Positions 8,138-15,545 are shown, counted from the stretch's first letter. The stretch is 16,352 bases of DNA from an uncultured Collinsella sp. (GCA_937937835.1 CALDBJ010000091.1:1-16352), one strand, 5' to 3'. Numbers and translations are program-made. Notes: a model not told the origin generated them from the letters alone.

Positions 8138-8169
8138 CCATCCAGTTGTACATCGGTACGGTTGGATGG
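8138..8169. repeat. Short imperfect dyad between divergent genes
   Basis: CCATCCA (8138-8144) pairs with TGGATGG (8163-8169), 22 bp upstream of the alpha/beta hydrolase start on the minus strand. The 18-nt interior can pair only partly (GTAC elements). In the 225-bp divergent region this is the only dyad that stands out. It could be an operator or a leader hairpin of the hydrolase mRNA. Confidence 0.35.
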
Positions 8170-8340
8170 ACCCGCATTTCCTTACGCCTTGTTAACAGAT
8201 TAACTGTACCCGACCCGATATCTTTCATGACGCGGCATCGAAGGCAGAGTTAAAAAACGAAACCTGCAAAGTACAAGCCCGGACCATACGTTGGAGCCGA
8301 TGCTATGCTTAAGGTTAATTGTCTTGAGGAGCATATGCCT

Positions 8341-9117
8341 ATGTCTACGTTTTTGAATGCCAGCCCCATCTTTGGGCCCGTTCGCAGCCGTCGCCTTGGT
8401 CTCTCGCTCGGCGTCAATATGATGCCGGCCAGCGGCAAAATCTGCACGTTCGACTGCATTTACTGCGAAAACGGCCTCAACGCCGAGCGCCCCTGCCACG
8501 AGCCGTATAACACAGCTGCCGTGGTACTCGACGCGCTCGAGGCAAAGCTGCGCGAGATGGCAGCCGAGGGCGAGCTCCCCGATGTAATCACGTTTGCCGG
8601 CAACGGCGAGCCCACCGCCGCACCGGAGTTTCCGCAGGCCATCGCCGGCGCTGTCGCGCTGCGCGACGAGTTTGCCCCAAACTCCAAGATCGCCGTGCTC
8701 TCCAACGGCACGCGCGCCGACCGTCCCCAGGTACACGACGCGCTCATGATGGTCGACGACAACATCCTCAAGCTCGATACGGTCGACCCGGCATTTATCC
8801 AGCTGCTCGATCAACCCGTTGGCCCCTACGATGTGGAGCACCAGATCGAGACGTTCGCGAGCTTTAACGGCCACGTCATTATCCAGACGATGTTTTTGAC
8901 CGGCGAACACCAGGGCAATCCTCTCGACAATACCGGCGAGGAGTACGTTGGCCCTTGGCTCGCGGCACTCGAGCGCATTCGTCCGCAGGAGGCGACCATC
9001 TACACGGTGGCGCGCGAGACACCGGTCACCGGCCTTGCCAAAGCAGCACCCGACGTCCTCGACGCCATTGCCGCGCGTGTGCGCGCCCTCGGCATTCCCT
9101 GCCAGGTGAGCTACTAG
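8341..9117 (+). CDS. Radical SAM protein (COG0731-like Fe-S oxidoreductase)
   Basis: 258 residues from the chosen start. The N-terminal pattern FGPVRSRRLGLSLGVNMMP followed by CTFDCIYC (Cys35, Cys39, Cys42, the CX3CX2C motif that binds the 4Fe-4S cluster) is typical of the small COG0731 radical SAM proteins, distantly related to the tRNA-wyosine enzyme TYW1. The glycine-rich SAM-binding segment is ITFAGNGEPT. No extra Fe-S cluster domain is seen. Three in-frame ATGs occur (8305, 8335, 8341); TGAGGAG (8325-8331) is nine bases from 8341 and only three from 8335, and the sequence around 8305 resembles a -10 box (TATGCT, 8304-8309), so 8341 is preferred. The reaction is unknown for most of this family. 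Confidence 0.9.
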   Translation: MSTFLNASPIFGPVRSRRLGLSLGVNMMPASGKICTFDCIYCENGLNAERPCHEPYNTAAVVLDALEAKLREMAAEGELPDVITFAGNGEPTAAPEFPQAIAGAVALRDEFAPNSKIAVLSNGTRADRPQVHDALMMVDDNILKLDTVDPAFIQLLDQPVGPYDVEHQIETFASFNGHVIIQTMFLTGEHQGNPLDNTGEEYVGPWLAALERIRPQEATIYTVARETPVTGLAKAAPDVLDAIAARVRALGIPCQVSY

Positions 9118-9158
9118 CAAAACCACGCAGCAGCTAGTGCCCGCCATCCCGCCCCATC

Positions 9159-9228
9159 AGTTGCGGTGATATAGTTCCTATTTGTGCTGTTAAACCGCTT
9201 AAATCGGAACTATATCACCGCAACTTTT
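9159..9228 (+). repeat. AGTTGCGGTG hairpin, copy 1 (20-bp perfect stem)
   Basis: AGTTGCGGTGATATAGTTCC (9159-9178) pairs without mismatch with its complement at 9206-9225, around a 27-nt loop; TTT follows. It may end radical SAM transcription. A second copy of the same element at 15546-15616, with a related stem and a different loop, shows it is a dispersed repeat rather than a private terminator. It is 42 bp after the radical SAM stop and its right arm abuts the promoter of the methionine aminopeptidase gene. Confidence 0.85.
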
Positions 9229-9252
9229 ATGGACGCATGGGTGGGCTATACT
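9225..9252 (+). promoter_or_regulatory. Probable promoter of the methionine aminopeptidase gene
   Basis: TATACT (9247-9252) is a near-consensus -10 box placed 25 bp before the start codon. The -35 region TTTTAT (9225-9230, 16-nt spacer) is weak and formed by the tail of the hairpin repeat. AAAGGA (9264-9269) is the ribosome binding site. Confidence 0.5.
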
Positions 9253-9277
9253 AGCTGCGGATGAAAGGAAGTTAGCC

Positions 9278-10165
9278 ATGTATGACAAAGGACCCGTACC
9301 CGGCCGCAACGACGCTTGCTGGTGCGGCAGCGGCAAAAAATATAAGAAATGTCACAGCACCTTTGATGAGCGCCTCGAGCGCCTGTGGGAGGAGGGCTGG
9401 GAGGTTTTGCCCCGCACGCTCTACAAGACGCCCGCCGACATCGAGGGCATCAAGCGCTCCGCCGCCATCAACGTGGGCGTGCTCGACTACGTAGGCGAGC
9501 ACATCGCCGCAGGCATGACCACCAACCAGATCGACCAGATGATCTACGACTACACCGTCGAGCACGGCGGTACGCCGGCAGACCTCAACTACGAGGGCTA
9601 CCCCAAAAGCGTGTGCACCTCGATCAACGATGTGGTCTGCCACGGTATCCCCTGCGATACGGACGTGCTGCACGAGGGCGACATCATCAACGTGGACTGC
9701 TCCACGATCCTAGACGGCTACTTTAGCGACTCGAGCCGCATGTTCTGCATCGGCGAGGTCTCGGCCGAGCGCCAGCGCCTGGTCGACGTCACCCGCGCCA
9801 GCGTGGAGGCGGGTCTGGCGGCCGTCAAGCCGTGGCTGCCGCTGTCCGTCATGGCCGAGGCCGTGCAAAAGACGGTCGAGGACGTCGGTTTTAGCGTGGT
9901 GCGCGAGTACGGCGGACACGGCATCGGTAAGGAGTTCCACGAGGACCCGTTTGTGGGCTTTACCACCGAGGCACCCGATGTGGACACCATCATGGCTCCG
10001 GGCATGGTCTTTACCATTGAGCCCATGGTCAATGCCGGAGCGCCCGACATCAAGATTAGCAAGGGTGACGGTTGGTGTGTGCGCACCAAGGACGGCAGCG
10101 ATTCGGCCCAGTGCGAGGTACAGCTCGTGGTGACCGAGGACGGCTACGAGCTGCTGAGCTGGTAG
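9278..10165 (+). CDS. map: Type I methionine aminopeptidase with N-terminal SEC-C zinc motif
   Basis: This 295-residue enzyme removes the initiator methionine from new proteins. The N-terminus has a SEC-C motif, CWCGSGKKYKKCH (Cys14, Cys16, Cys25, His26), expected to bind zinc and perhaps the ribosome. The peptidase fold follows from about 50. The five metal ligands are in place: Asp140, Asp151, His214, Glu248 and Glu280; the second-shell His122 and His221 are also present. Spacing matches the E. coli enzyme (D97, D108, H171, E204, E235) apart from one extra residue before Glu248. It has its own promoter and a strong terminator downstream, so it is probably monocistronic. An essential general housekeeping role is likely unless a second map gene exists. 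Confidence 0.95.
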   Translation: MYDKGPVPGRNDACWCGSGKKYKKCHSTFDERLERLWEEGWEVLPRTLYKTPADIEGIKRSAAINVGVLDYVGEHIAAGMTTNQIDQMIYDYTVEHGGTPADLNYEGYPKSVCTSINDVVCHGIPCDTDVLHEGDIINVDCSTILDGYFSDSSRMFCIGEVSAERQRLVDVTRASVEAGLAAVKPWLPLSVMAEAVQKTVEDVGFSVVREYGGHGIGKEFHEDPFVGFTTEAPDVDTIMAPGMVFTIEPMVNAGAPDIKISKGDGWCVRTKDGSDSAQCEVQLVVTEDGYELLSW

Positions 10166-10174
10166 CCGTGGATG

Positions 10175-10218
10175 CGCCGGATGCTGACGGGCACGCTCGT
10201 CTTGCATCCGGCGTTTTT
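10175..10218 (+). terminator. Intrinsic terminator of map
   Basis: CGCCGGATGC (10175-10184) pairs perfectly with GCATCCGGCG (10204-10213), followed by TTTTT (10214-10218). The 19-nt loop can form a further small stem (GACG/CGTC). This is the most standard intrinsic terminator in the window. Confidence 0.93.
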
Positions 10219-10241
10219 GTTTGAACGTTTTGCCTGATAAA

Positions 10242-10277
10242 ACCTGCCAAAAATAAACCTGTCCCCTTTTGGCAGGT
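10242..10277 (+). repeat. CCTGCCAAAA hairpin, copy 2
   Basis: ACCTGCCAAAA (10242-10252) pairs perfectly with TTTTGGCAGGT (10267-10277); the 14-nt loop contains CCTGTCCC. It matches the hairpin at 303-337. Its right arm ends seven bases before the ribosome binding site (GAGAGGA, 10284-10290) of the dehydrogenase, so it is probably inside or overlapping the 5' leader or promoter of that gene. Confidence 0.85.
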
Positions 10278-10296
10278 CGAGCGGAGAGGACTGCTT

Positions 10297-11232
10297 GTGA
10301 ACATCCTGGTTTTGTTGCCCGTCAACGACCGCCATCGCGCAATTCTTGAGTCGAGCGCTCCGGGCGAGGACTTTATCTACACGAGCTCCGACGCCGCCAC
10401 GCGCGAGCAGGTCGCTGATGCCGACGTGATCCTGGGCAACATCGACCCTGACATGCTCACGGCATGCGAGCATCTCCAGCTGTTGCAATTGCAGACCGCC
10501 GGCTATGACGACTACCTCGCCGCCGGCACCGTGCCGGCTGAAGCCAAGCTGTCTTGCTCAATCGGCGCCTACGGCCAGGCCGTGAGCGAGCACATGTTTG
10601 CCATGGTCCTTTCCATGATGAAGCGCCTGCCCGGCTACCAAGACCTGCAGCGCGAGCATCGCTGGGAGGATTTGGGGCCGGTCACTTCGCTCAAAAATGC
10701 CAATGTACTCGTACTGGGCGCCGGCGATATCGGTGGGCACTTCGCCACGCTCTGCCGCAGCATGGGCGCACACGTCCGCGGTATCAAGCGTCATCCGCTC
10801 GTCTACCCCATCGTGTTTGAGGACATGGACGGCATGCACGCCCTGCCCGAGCGCCTGGCCGAGGCAGACGTCGTCGCATCCTTTATGCCCAGCACACCCG
10901 AGACCCGCGGTCTGGCGAACGCCGAGTTCTTCGCCGCGATGAAGCCGGGCGCCTTCTTTGCCAACGGCGGCCGCGGCGACCTTGTGGTCGCCGACGACTT
11001 GGCTGCCGCCTTGGAGTCGGGACATCTCGCCGGCGCCGCGGTCGACGTCACCGACCCCGAGCCGCTGCCCGCCACAAGCCCGCTGTGGGATGCGCCCAAC
11101 ATGCTCATCACGCCGCACGTCTCCGGTTGGTTCCACCTGGCAGCCACACTCAACAACGTGGTCGACATTGCCGCGGAGAATCTGCGTCACCTGCAGGCCG
11201 GCGAGACTTTACGTTGTTGGATCGAACACTGA
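10297..11232 (+). CDS. D-2-hydroxyacid dehydrogenase, NAD(P)-dependent
   Basis: This 311-residue cytoplasmic oxidoreductase interconverts a 2-keto acid and a D-2-hydroxy acid. The cofactor-binding Rossmann motif is GAGDIG (141-146). The catalytic trio of the family is visible: Arg226 (NGGRGD), Glu255 (TDPEPLP) and His274 (ITPHVSG). The substrate-binding half is made from 1-100 and the C-terminal end. The start is GTG, supported by GAGAGGA six bases upstream; no ATG lies in a better position. Possible substrates include glyoxylate/hydroxypyruvate, phosphoglycerate-like or branched keto acids; the short length (about 310) excludes the longer SerA type with an ACT domain. Regulation may involve the hairpin repeat in its leader. 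Confidence 0.93.
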   Translation: MNILVLLPVNDRHRAILESSAPGEDFIYTSSDAATREQVADADVILGNIDPDMLTACEHLQLLQLQTAGYDDYLAAGTVPAEAKLSCSIGAYGQAVSEHMFAMVLSMMKRLPGYQDLQREHRWEDLGPVTSLKNANVLVLGAGDIGGHFATLCRSMGAHVRGIKRHPLVYPIVFEDMDGMHALPERLAEADVVASFMPSTPETRGLANAEFFAAMKPGAFFANGGRGDLVVADDLAAALESGHLAGAAVDVTDPEPLPATSPLWDAPNMLITPHVSGWFHLAATLNNVVDIAAENLRHLQAGETLRCWIEH

Positions 11233-11235
11233 TTT

Positions 11236-11263
11236 GTTCCGGCGTTTTACCAAACGCCGGAAC
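11236..11263. terminator. Hairpin after the dehydrogenase gene
   Basis: GTTCCGGCGTTT (11236-11247) pairs perfectly with AAACGCCGGAAC (11252-11263), 4-nt loop TACC, three bases after the stop codon. No T-tract follows on the plus strand (CCCTCG), so termination without a helper factor is uncertain; it may instead protect the mRNA 3' end. Confidence 0.7.
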
Positions 11264-11276
11264 CCCTCGACGCTGC

Positions 11277-11374
11277 GAGCCCGCCAGAGCGGCAATCTGA
11301 CGTTCAATCGTCGGGCATGGCCAAAAGGCCTATGCCCTCCTCTTTCACGTCACCTTGCTCGCCCTGGCGGGCTC
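11277..11374. repeat. Nested palindromic element of about 100 bp
   Basis: The outer arms GAGCCCGCCAG (11277-11287) and CTGGCGGGCTC (11364-11374) are perfect complements. Inside them TGACGT (11298-11303) pairs with ACGTCA (11347-11352), and at the centre GGGCATGGCC (11313-11322) pairs with GGCC-T-ATGCCC (11327-11337) around AAAA. The remaining arm sequence also aligns imperfectly, so most of the element is one long interrupted hairpin. There is no T-tract. It looks like a MITE- or REP-type repeat or a structured RNA, not a standard terminator. The rest of 11375-11465 shows only a 12-bp palindrome (GCTGGCGCCAGC, 11406-11417). Confidence 0.75.
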
Positions 11375-11479
11375 TCGCTGACTTTTGCTCTACCTGCGAC
11401 GTTTCGCTGGCGCCAGCTTTATCTGCAAGCCTTAGCAGTTCCGTCTTGCCGTTGGCGTTGTGGCATTTGCCCAGATAAA

Positions 11480-11508
11480 ACCTGCCAAAATTGTCATCCC
11501 ATTTTGGT
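11480..11508. repeat. CCTGCCAAAA hairpin, copy 3 (degenerate)
   Basis: The left arm ACCTGCCAAAA (11480-11490) is identical to copies 1 and 2, and its upstream flank TTTGCCCAGATAAA is identical to that of copy 1. The right arm is shortened to ATTTTGGTCG, so only about seven pairs form. It lies six bases beyond the end of the M18 gene and could contribute to its termination on the minus strand. Confidence 0.7.
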
Positions 11509-11513
11509 CGATT

Positions 11514-12899
11514 TTAGAGCTCTACGCTTTCGGCGCCGTTGATGGTTAGGTTGCGCTCGTAGAAGGCCGTGAGGGCGCGGATGGCGTACATCACGTCGCG
11601 TACGCCGCCGGTCTCGTAGCTCGAATGCATGGCCAGCTGCGGCAGGCCCACGTCTACGGCATGCATGCTCGCCTGCATATTGGACAGATTGCCCAGGGTG
11701 GAGCCACCCGCCATATCGCTCTTGTTGGCGAAGGCCTGCGTGGGCACGTCGGCGTCGTCGCAAATAGCCTGGAACACCGCGCGGCTAAAGGCATCGGTGC
11801 AGTAGTGCTGGTTGGCGGCTTCCTTGATGACGATGCCGCCGTTGAGCACAACCTGGTTGCGCGCATCGCACTTCTCGGCGTGGTTGGGGTGCACGGCATG
11901 CGCGTTGTCGCAGCTCACGAGCATCGATGCGGCAAGGGCGCGATGGTACGACTCGTCGTCAAAGCCCAGCGATCCGTTAATGCGGCGCAGCGCGTCGGCT
12001 AAGAACGTCGACATGGCGCCCTGCTTGGTCTCGGAGCCAACCTCCTCGTTATCAAAGCAACAGAAGACCGAAACGTCGTGCGCGTTCTCGGCGCCCAAAA
12101 ATGCCTGTAGCGAGGTATAGGCGCAGGCCAGGTCGTCAAACTTGGGCGTCGAGATAAACTCGTCGGCCCAGCCCCAGATGCGTGCATCCTGACGATTGAC
12201 CAGGAACAGGTCGCGACCCAGGATCTGCTCGGGCTCAACATCCAGCTCTTCGGCGATCAGGGCATCGAAGTCACCCGGCTTAAGCTCGCCGGCGCTGATG
12301 AGCGGACACAGGTCAACGGCTCGGTTGGGCGCAAAGCCCTCGTTAACGCCGCGGTTCATGTGGATGGCGAGGCTCGGGATAATAGCGACCTCGCGCTCGG
12401 TGGCAAGCAGGCGGCTCTCAATACGGTCGCCCTCGCGCACCAGCACGCGACCGGCCAGCGCCAGCGGGCGATCGAACCAGGTGTAGTCGATCATGCCGCC
12501 GTAGGCCTCGGTGTTCAGGCGCAGCGTCTCGCCTGCGCCGTCGAGCTCGGGCACGGCCTTAACCTTAAACGTCGGAGAATCGCTGTGCGACGCCGTGAGC
12601 TGGAAATGATAGTCGCCGGCAACGCCGTCCTCGCCCCACGTCGCGGCAAGGTCCTCGCCCACCTTAAAGGCAACAACGCTCGAGGTGTTGCGCTGCGTGT
12701 AATAGCGACCGCCCGGCTCGATGTCCCACGCCGCGTTCTCGGGCAGGTAGGTAAAGCCCGCCTCGTCGAGCTCGGCCATAATGGTCGCCGCCGTATGGAA
12801 CATGCTGGGGCATGCCTCGATAAAGTCGATAAGGTCGTTGGCGGCCTCGATATCGTCGGCAGTCACGTGCACGCGCTCGGGCGTTTCCTGATCCGTCAT
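11514..12899 (-). CDS. M18 family aminopeptidase
   Basis: This 461-residue cytosolic metallo-aminopeptidase removes N-terminal (typically acidic or hydrophobic) residues from peptides and forms large tetrahedral oligomers in known family members. Two-zinc ligands and catalytic residues are readable: His105 (TASHSDSP), Asp255 (FDDL), the Glu285-Glu286 pair (DNEEVGS), Asp331 (SCDNAHAVHPN) and His425 (LAMHSSYE). Length fits the family (about 430-480). The frame is open 37 codons further, but ATG 12899 has AAAGGGGAGAG directly upstream and starts the typical MTDQE-type N-terminus. A possible -10 box (TATGCT on the minus strand, 12939-12934) lies upstream. It is divergent from the amide hydrolase gene. 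Confidence 0.95.
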   Translation of the reverse strand: MTDQETPERVHVTADDIEAANDLIDFIEACPSMFHTAATIMAELDEAGFTYLPENAAWDIEPGGRYYTQRNTSSVVAFKVGEDLAATWGEDGVAGDYHFQLTASHSDSPTFKVKAVPELDGAGETLRLNTEAYGGMIDYTWFDRPLALAGRVLVREGDRIESRLLATEREVAIIPSLAIHMNRGVNEGFAPNRAVDLCPLISAGELKPGDFDALIAEELDVEPEQILGRDLFLVNRQDARIWGWADEFISTPKFDDLACAYTSLQAFLGAENAHDVSVFCCFDNEEVGSETKQGAMSTFLADALRRINGSLGFDDESYHRALAASMLVSCDNAHAVHPNHAEKCDARNQVVLNGGIVIKEAANQHYCTDAFSRAVFQAICDDADVPTQAFANKSDMAGGSTLGNLSNMQASMHAVDVGLPQLAMHSSYETGGVRDVMYAIRALTAFYERNLTINGAESVEL

Positions 12900-13060
12900 G
12901 CTCTCCCCTTTCGCTGGGTTGATGGTCCCCTCCAGCATACCCCGCCACGCCAGCACCGCACTCTTCATTCCGTGCTTAATTCCGCGCCGCTCACCAAGTT
13001 GAGCCATCATGCCCGCGCTCCTTTTGCGACAATTGCGCTAACAGGACGAGAGGAGCCGTC

Positions 13061-14146
13061 ATGAAGCCACGTAACATTGCCATCGCCTGCGGTGTCGCGG
13101 GAGTCGCCGTCGGCCTTGCCGCTGCCGCCGGCATCGTTTACCGCAAGCAAATCAAGTCCGCCGCGTCGCTCAAGCGCTTGACCGACTATGCGGATGACTA
13201 TGACCTGTATGCAATCGACGTCGCCTACGACTACGACCTCGACCGCATCATCGCCGCTGGCGTGCGCGACGATCAGGCCTACATCGATGCTGTGGTGGCG
13301 CAGGTGTTGCCCGGCGTGCCGGCACATGTCCAGGCGCCCCAGTTTGCCTGCAGCGCCTTTGCCGCCGTAGATGCCGAAGGCCGCGTGCGCACCGGTCGCA
13401 ATTACGACTTTAAGGACGACACCTCGGCGCTGCTGGTGCGCAATCACCCGCGCGACGGCTATGCCTCCATCGGCTTTGCGGCCCTTAACAACCTGGGCGA
13501 TAACACTCCGCTTGACTCCGTCGCCGGACGCGCCGCCGCGCTCATGGGCCCGTTTGCCCAGCTCGACGGTGTTAACGAATGCGGCGTGTCCATTGCCGTA
13601 CTCACCCTGGATTCCAAGCCCTGTGACCAGGACACGCAACGCCCCGTCATCAACACTTCGCTCGCCATCCGCCTTGTGCTCGACCGCGCGGCTACCACGC
13701 AGGAGGCCGTAGACCTGCTTTCCGCCTACGACATGCACGCCATGGCCGGACGCGATTATCACTTCTTTATCAACGACGCCGCCGGTGACGCGCGCGTAGT
13801 AGAGTGGGATCCGCACGATCCGGACCGCGCTTTCAAAGCGACTCCCGTACGCCAGGTTACGAACTTCTACGCCTGCTATGGTGACGAAGTGCTGCCCAAC
13901 CAAAAGAATGGCGAGCTGGGCCATGGTAAAGAGCGCGCCGTCGCCATCGCCGATGTCCTCGACGCCCATGCCGGCGCCCAAGACGAGGCAGTCGCTTGGA
14001 AAGCCCTACGCGCTGCGGCGCAAGAGCCCAATCCGGAAGACATCACCAGCAACACGCAATGGTCGGTCGTCTTTGACAATACCGAGCCCGCTGCTGCCAT
14101 CACGCTGCGCCGTCACTGGGGCGACGTCGACGCCTTCGCGCTTTAA
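13061..14146 (+). CDS. Linear amide C-N hydrolase (choloylglycine hydrolase / penicillin acylase-like Ntn family)
   Basis: This 361-residue protein has an N-terminal hydrophobic helix (6-26) followed by a positively charged YRKQIK, so it is probably anchored in or exported across the membrane. The Ntn-type core begins with Cys97 (ACSAF) and continues with GRNYDF (112-117), the typical catalytic pattern of linear amide hydrolases. Later blocks include GVNECGVSIAVLTLD and TNFYACYGDE. Unlike true bile salt hydrolases, whose Cys is residue 2 after Met removal, the Cys here lies behind about 96 residues, so activation would need cleavage or the Cys is not N-terminal in the mature form. Substrate is unknown: N-acyl amides, bile-acid conjugates or beta-lactam-like amides are all possible. 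The ribosome binding site is AGAGGAG (13049-13055). Confidence 0.87.
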   Translation: MKPRNIAIACGVAGVAVGLAAAAGIVYRKQIKSAASLKRLTDYADDYDLYAIDVAYDYDLDRIIAAGVRDDQAYIDAVVAQVLPGVPAHVQAPQFACSAFAAVDAEGRVRTGRNYDFKDDTSALLVRNHPRDGYASIGFAALNNLGDNTPLDSVAGRAAALMGPFAQLDGVNECGVSIAVLTLDSKPCDQDTQRPVINTSLAIRLVLDRAATTQEAVDLLSAYDMHAMAGRDYHFFINDAAGDARVVEWDPHDPDRAFKATPVRQVTNFYACYGDEVLPNQKNGELGHGKERAVAIADVLDAHAGAQDEAVAWKALRAAAQEPNPEDITSNTQWSVVFDNTEPAAAITLRRHWGDVDAFAL

Positions 14147-14215
14147 GGAGCCAGGCCCATCGACCTTACGCTCGCCTGACGTTACTTACATTTCTATACA
14201 TCTGAGCTAACACGT

Positions 14216-14248
14216 TTTACCTCCGCATCAACAGTGTGCGGGGGTAAA
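14216..14248. terminator. Hairpin between amide hydrolase and pfk
   Basis: TTTACCTCCGCA (14216-14227) pairs with TGCGGGGGTAAA (14237-14248) with one G-U pair and a 9-nt loop. No T-tract follows on the plus strand. It may end the upstream transcript, or act as an operator or leader structure for pfk, which starts 38 bp downstream. A possible -10 box, TATAAC (14262-14267), lies just after it without a clear -35. Confidence 0.5.
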
Positions 14249-14286
14249 CTTATGCGCATGTTATAACTTGCCCGGAAGGATTCACC

Positions 14287-15366
14287 ATGCTTAGGATCGG
14301 TCTTCTTACTAGTGGCGGCGACTGCCAAGCGCTCAACGCCACCATGCGCGGCATCGTCAAAACGCTCATGACCAATAGCGAAGAACCTATCGAGATCTAC
14401 GGTTTTGAGGACGGCTACCAAGGCCTTATCTACAGCAGGTTCCGCGTCATGACGCCCGCCGATTTTAGCGGCATCCTCACCCGCGGCGGCACCATCCTTG
14501 GCACGAGCCGCACGCCGTTCAAGCGTCTGGACACTCCCGAGGCCGACGGCGTCGAGAAGGTGCCGGCGATGGTCCACACCTATCACAAGCTGCAGCTCGA
14601 CTGCCTGTTTATGCTGGGCGGCAACGGCTCCACCAAGACCGCCAACCGCCTGCGCGAAGAGGGCCTCAACGTTATCGCCCTGCCCAAGACCATCGATAAC
14701 GACACCTGGGGCACCGAGATGACGTTTGGCTTTACGAGCGCCATCGACGTCGCCACCAAGTGCATCGACGACATCCACACTACCGCCTCGAGCCACGGCC
14801 GCGTGTTCGTCATCGAGATCATGGGCCACAAGGTTGGCTGGATCCCGCTGTATGCCGGCGTCGCGGGCGGTGCGGATGTCATCTTGATTCCCGAGATCCC
14901 CTACGACATGGACCAGGTCATCAAGACCATCGAGCATCGCATGGAGACCGGCAGCCGCTTTACCATCGTGGCCGTCGCCGAGGGCGCTATCTCCAAGGAG
15001 GACGCGGCGCTGTCCAAGAAGGAGTACAAGAAGAAACTCGCCGAGCGCACGAGCCCGTCAATCGTGTACGACATCGCCAAGGAGATCGAGGCCAAGACCG
15101 GTCGCGAGACCCGTGTCGCTATCCCCGGTCACACGCAGCGCGGAGGCCAGCCCGACGCCCAGGACCGCATCTTTGCGACTCAGTGCGGCGTCGAGGCAGC
15201 GCTCGGCTGCCTGCGTGGCGAGTTTGGCTACATGATTGCCCTGCGCGACGGCAAGATGTGCCACATGCCGCTCGAGGATGTTGCCGGCAAGCTCAAGTAT
15301 GTCGACCCCCAGAGCGATCTGGTGCGCGAGGCCAAGGCGTTGGGCATCAGCTTCGGCGACGAATAG
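14287..15366 (+). CDS. pfkA: 6-phosphofructokinase, group III-like active site
   Basis: This 359-residue glycolytic enzyme phosphorylates fructose 6-phosphate. Recognisable blocks: SGGDCQALN (9-17), GGNGSTKTA (111-119), PKTIDND (133-139, with the catalytic Asp137), MGHKVGW (179-185), VAEGA (230-234) and PGHTQRGGQPDAQDR. Two positions tell the phosphoryl donor: Gly114 (Asp in PPi enzymes) and Lys134 (Gly in E. coli PfkA). Gly plus Lys is the pattern of the actinobacterial group III ATP enzymes. Asn113 replaces the usual Asp of GGDGS (Glu in actinobacterial GGEGT), which is unusual. GGAAGGA (14274-14280) is the ribosome binding site. ATP is the more likely donor, but mixed or PPi use is not excluded. 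Confidence 0.93.
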   Translation: MLRIGLLTSGGDCQALNATMRGIVKTLMTNSEEPIEIYGFEDGYQGLIYSRFRVMTPADFSGILTRGGTILGTSRTPFKRLDTPEADGVEKVPAMVHTYHKLQLDCLFMLGGNGSTKTANRLREEGLNVIALPKTIDNDTWGTEMTFGFTSAIDVATKCIDDIHTTASSHGRVFVIEIMGHKVGWIPLYAGVAGGADVILIPEIPYDMDQVIKTIEHRMETGSRFTIVAVAEGAISKEDAALSKKEYKKKLAERTSPSIVYDIAKEIEAKTGRETRVAIPGHTQRGGQPDAQDRIFATQCGVEAALGCLRGEFGYMIALRDGKMCHMPLEDVAGKLKYVDPQSDLVREAKALGISFGDE

Positions 15367-15389
15367 CCTCGGCCGAAATCCATCCCATC

Positions 15390-15486
15390 GGGCCCTCCGG
15401 CCCCGCCCGACGTATTTCGATTTGGCTCCTCCCTTGACTCCGTCAAAGGTCGCCAATCGAAATCGTCGGGCGGGGTCGGAGGGCCC
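15390..15486. repeat. Long imperfect palindrome (about 34-bp arms) after pfk
   Basis: The left arm 15390-15425 (starting GGGCCCTCCGGCCCC) and the right arm 15453-15486 (ending GGTCGGAGGGCCC) are complementary except for one G-T-type mismatch and two single-base bulges. The inner part holds a small stem (TTGAC/GTCAA). No T-tract follows (CTTCG). It begins 24 bp after the pfk stop. The size and lack of T-run favour a MITE/REP-like element over an intrinsic terminator, though it would also block or shield transcript 3' ends. Confidence 0.85.
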
Positions 15487-15545
15487 TTCGTTTACATACT
15501 CGCCGAGGCTATTCGCCTTCTTGCTACAGGTGCCTAGCCTGAAAT

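Noticed and set aside
8200..9147. 315-codon minus-strand open frame
   Set aside because: Antisense to the radical SAM gene, whose CX3CX2C and SAM-binding motifs are intact.
11406..11417. 12-bp palindrome GCTGGCGCCAGC
   Set aside because: Palindromes of this size are expected by chance in GC-rich DNA, and nothing else supports a role.
12360..13981. Long open frames antisense to the M18 and amide hydrolase genes
   Set aside because: The opposite strand carries complete catalytic motifs and ribosome binding sites; these are shadows.
13061..14146. Bile salt hydrolase call for the amide hydrolase
   Set aside because: The catalytic Cys is at residue 97 behind a membrane helix rather than at residue 2, so only the broader family is supported.
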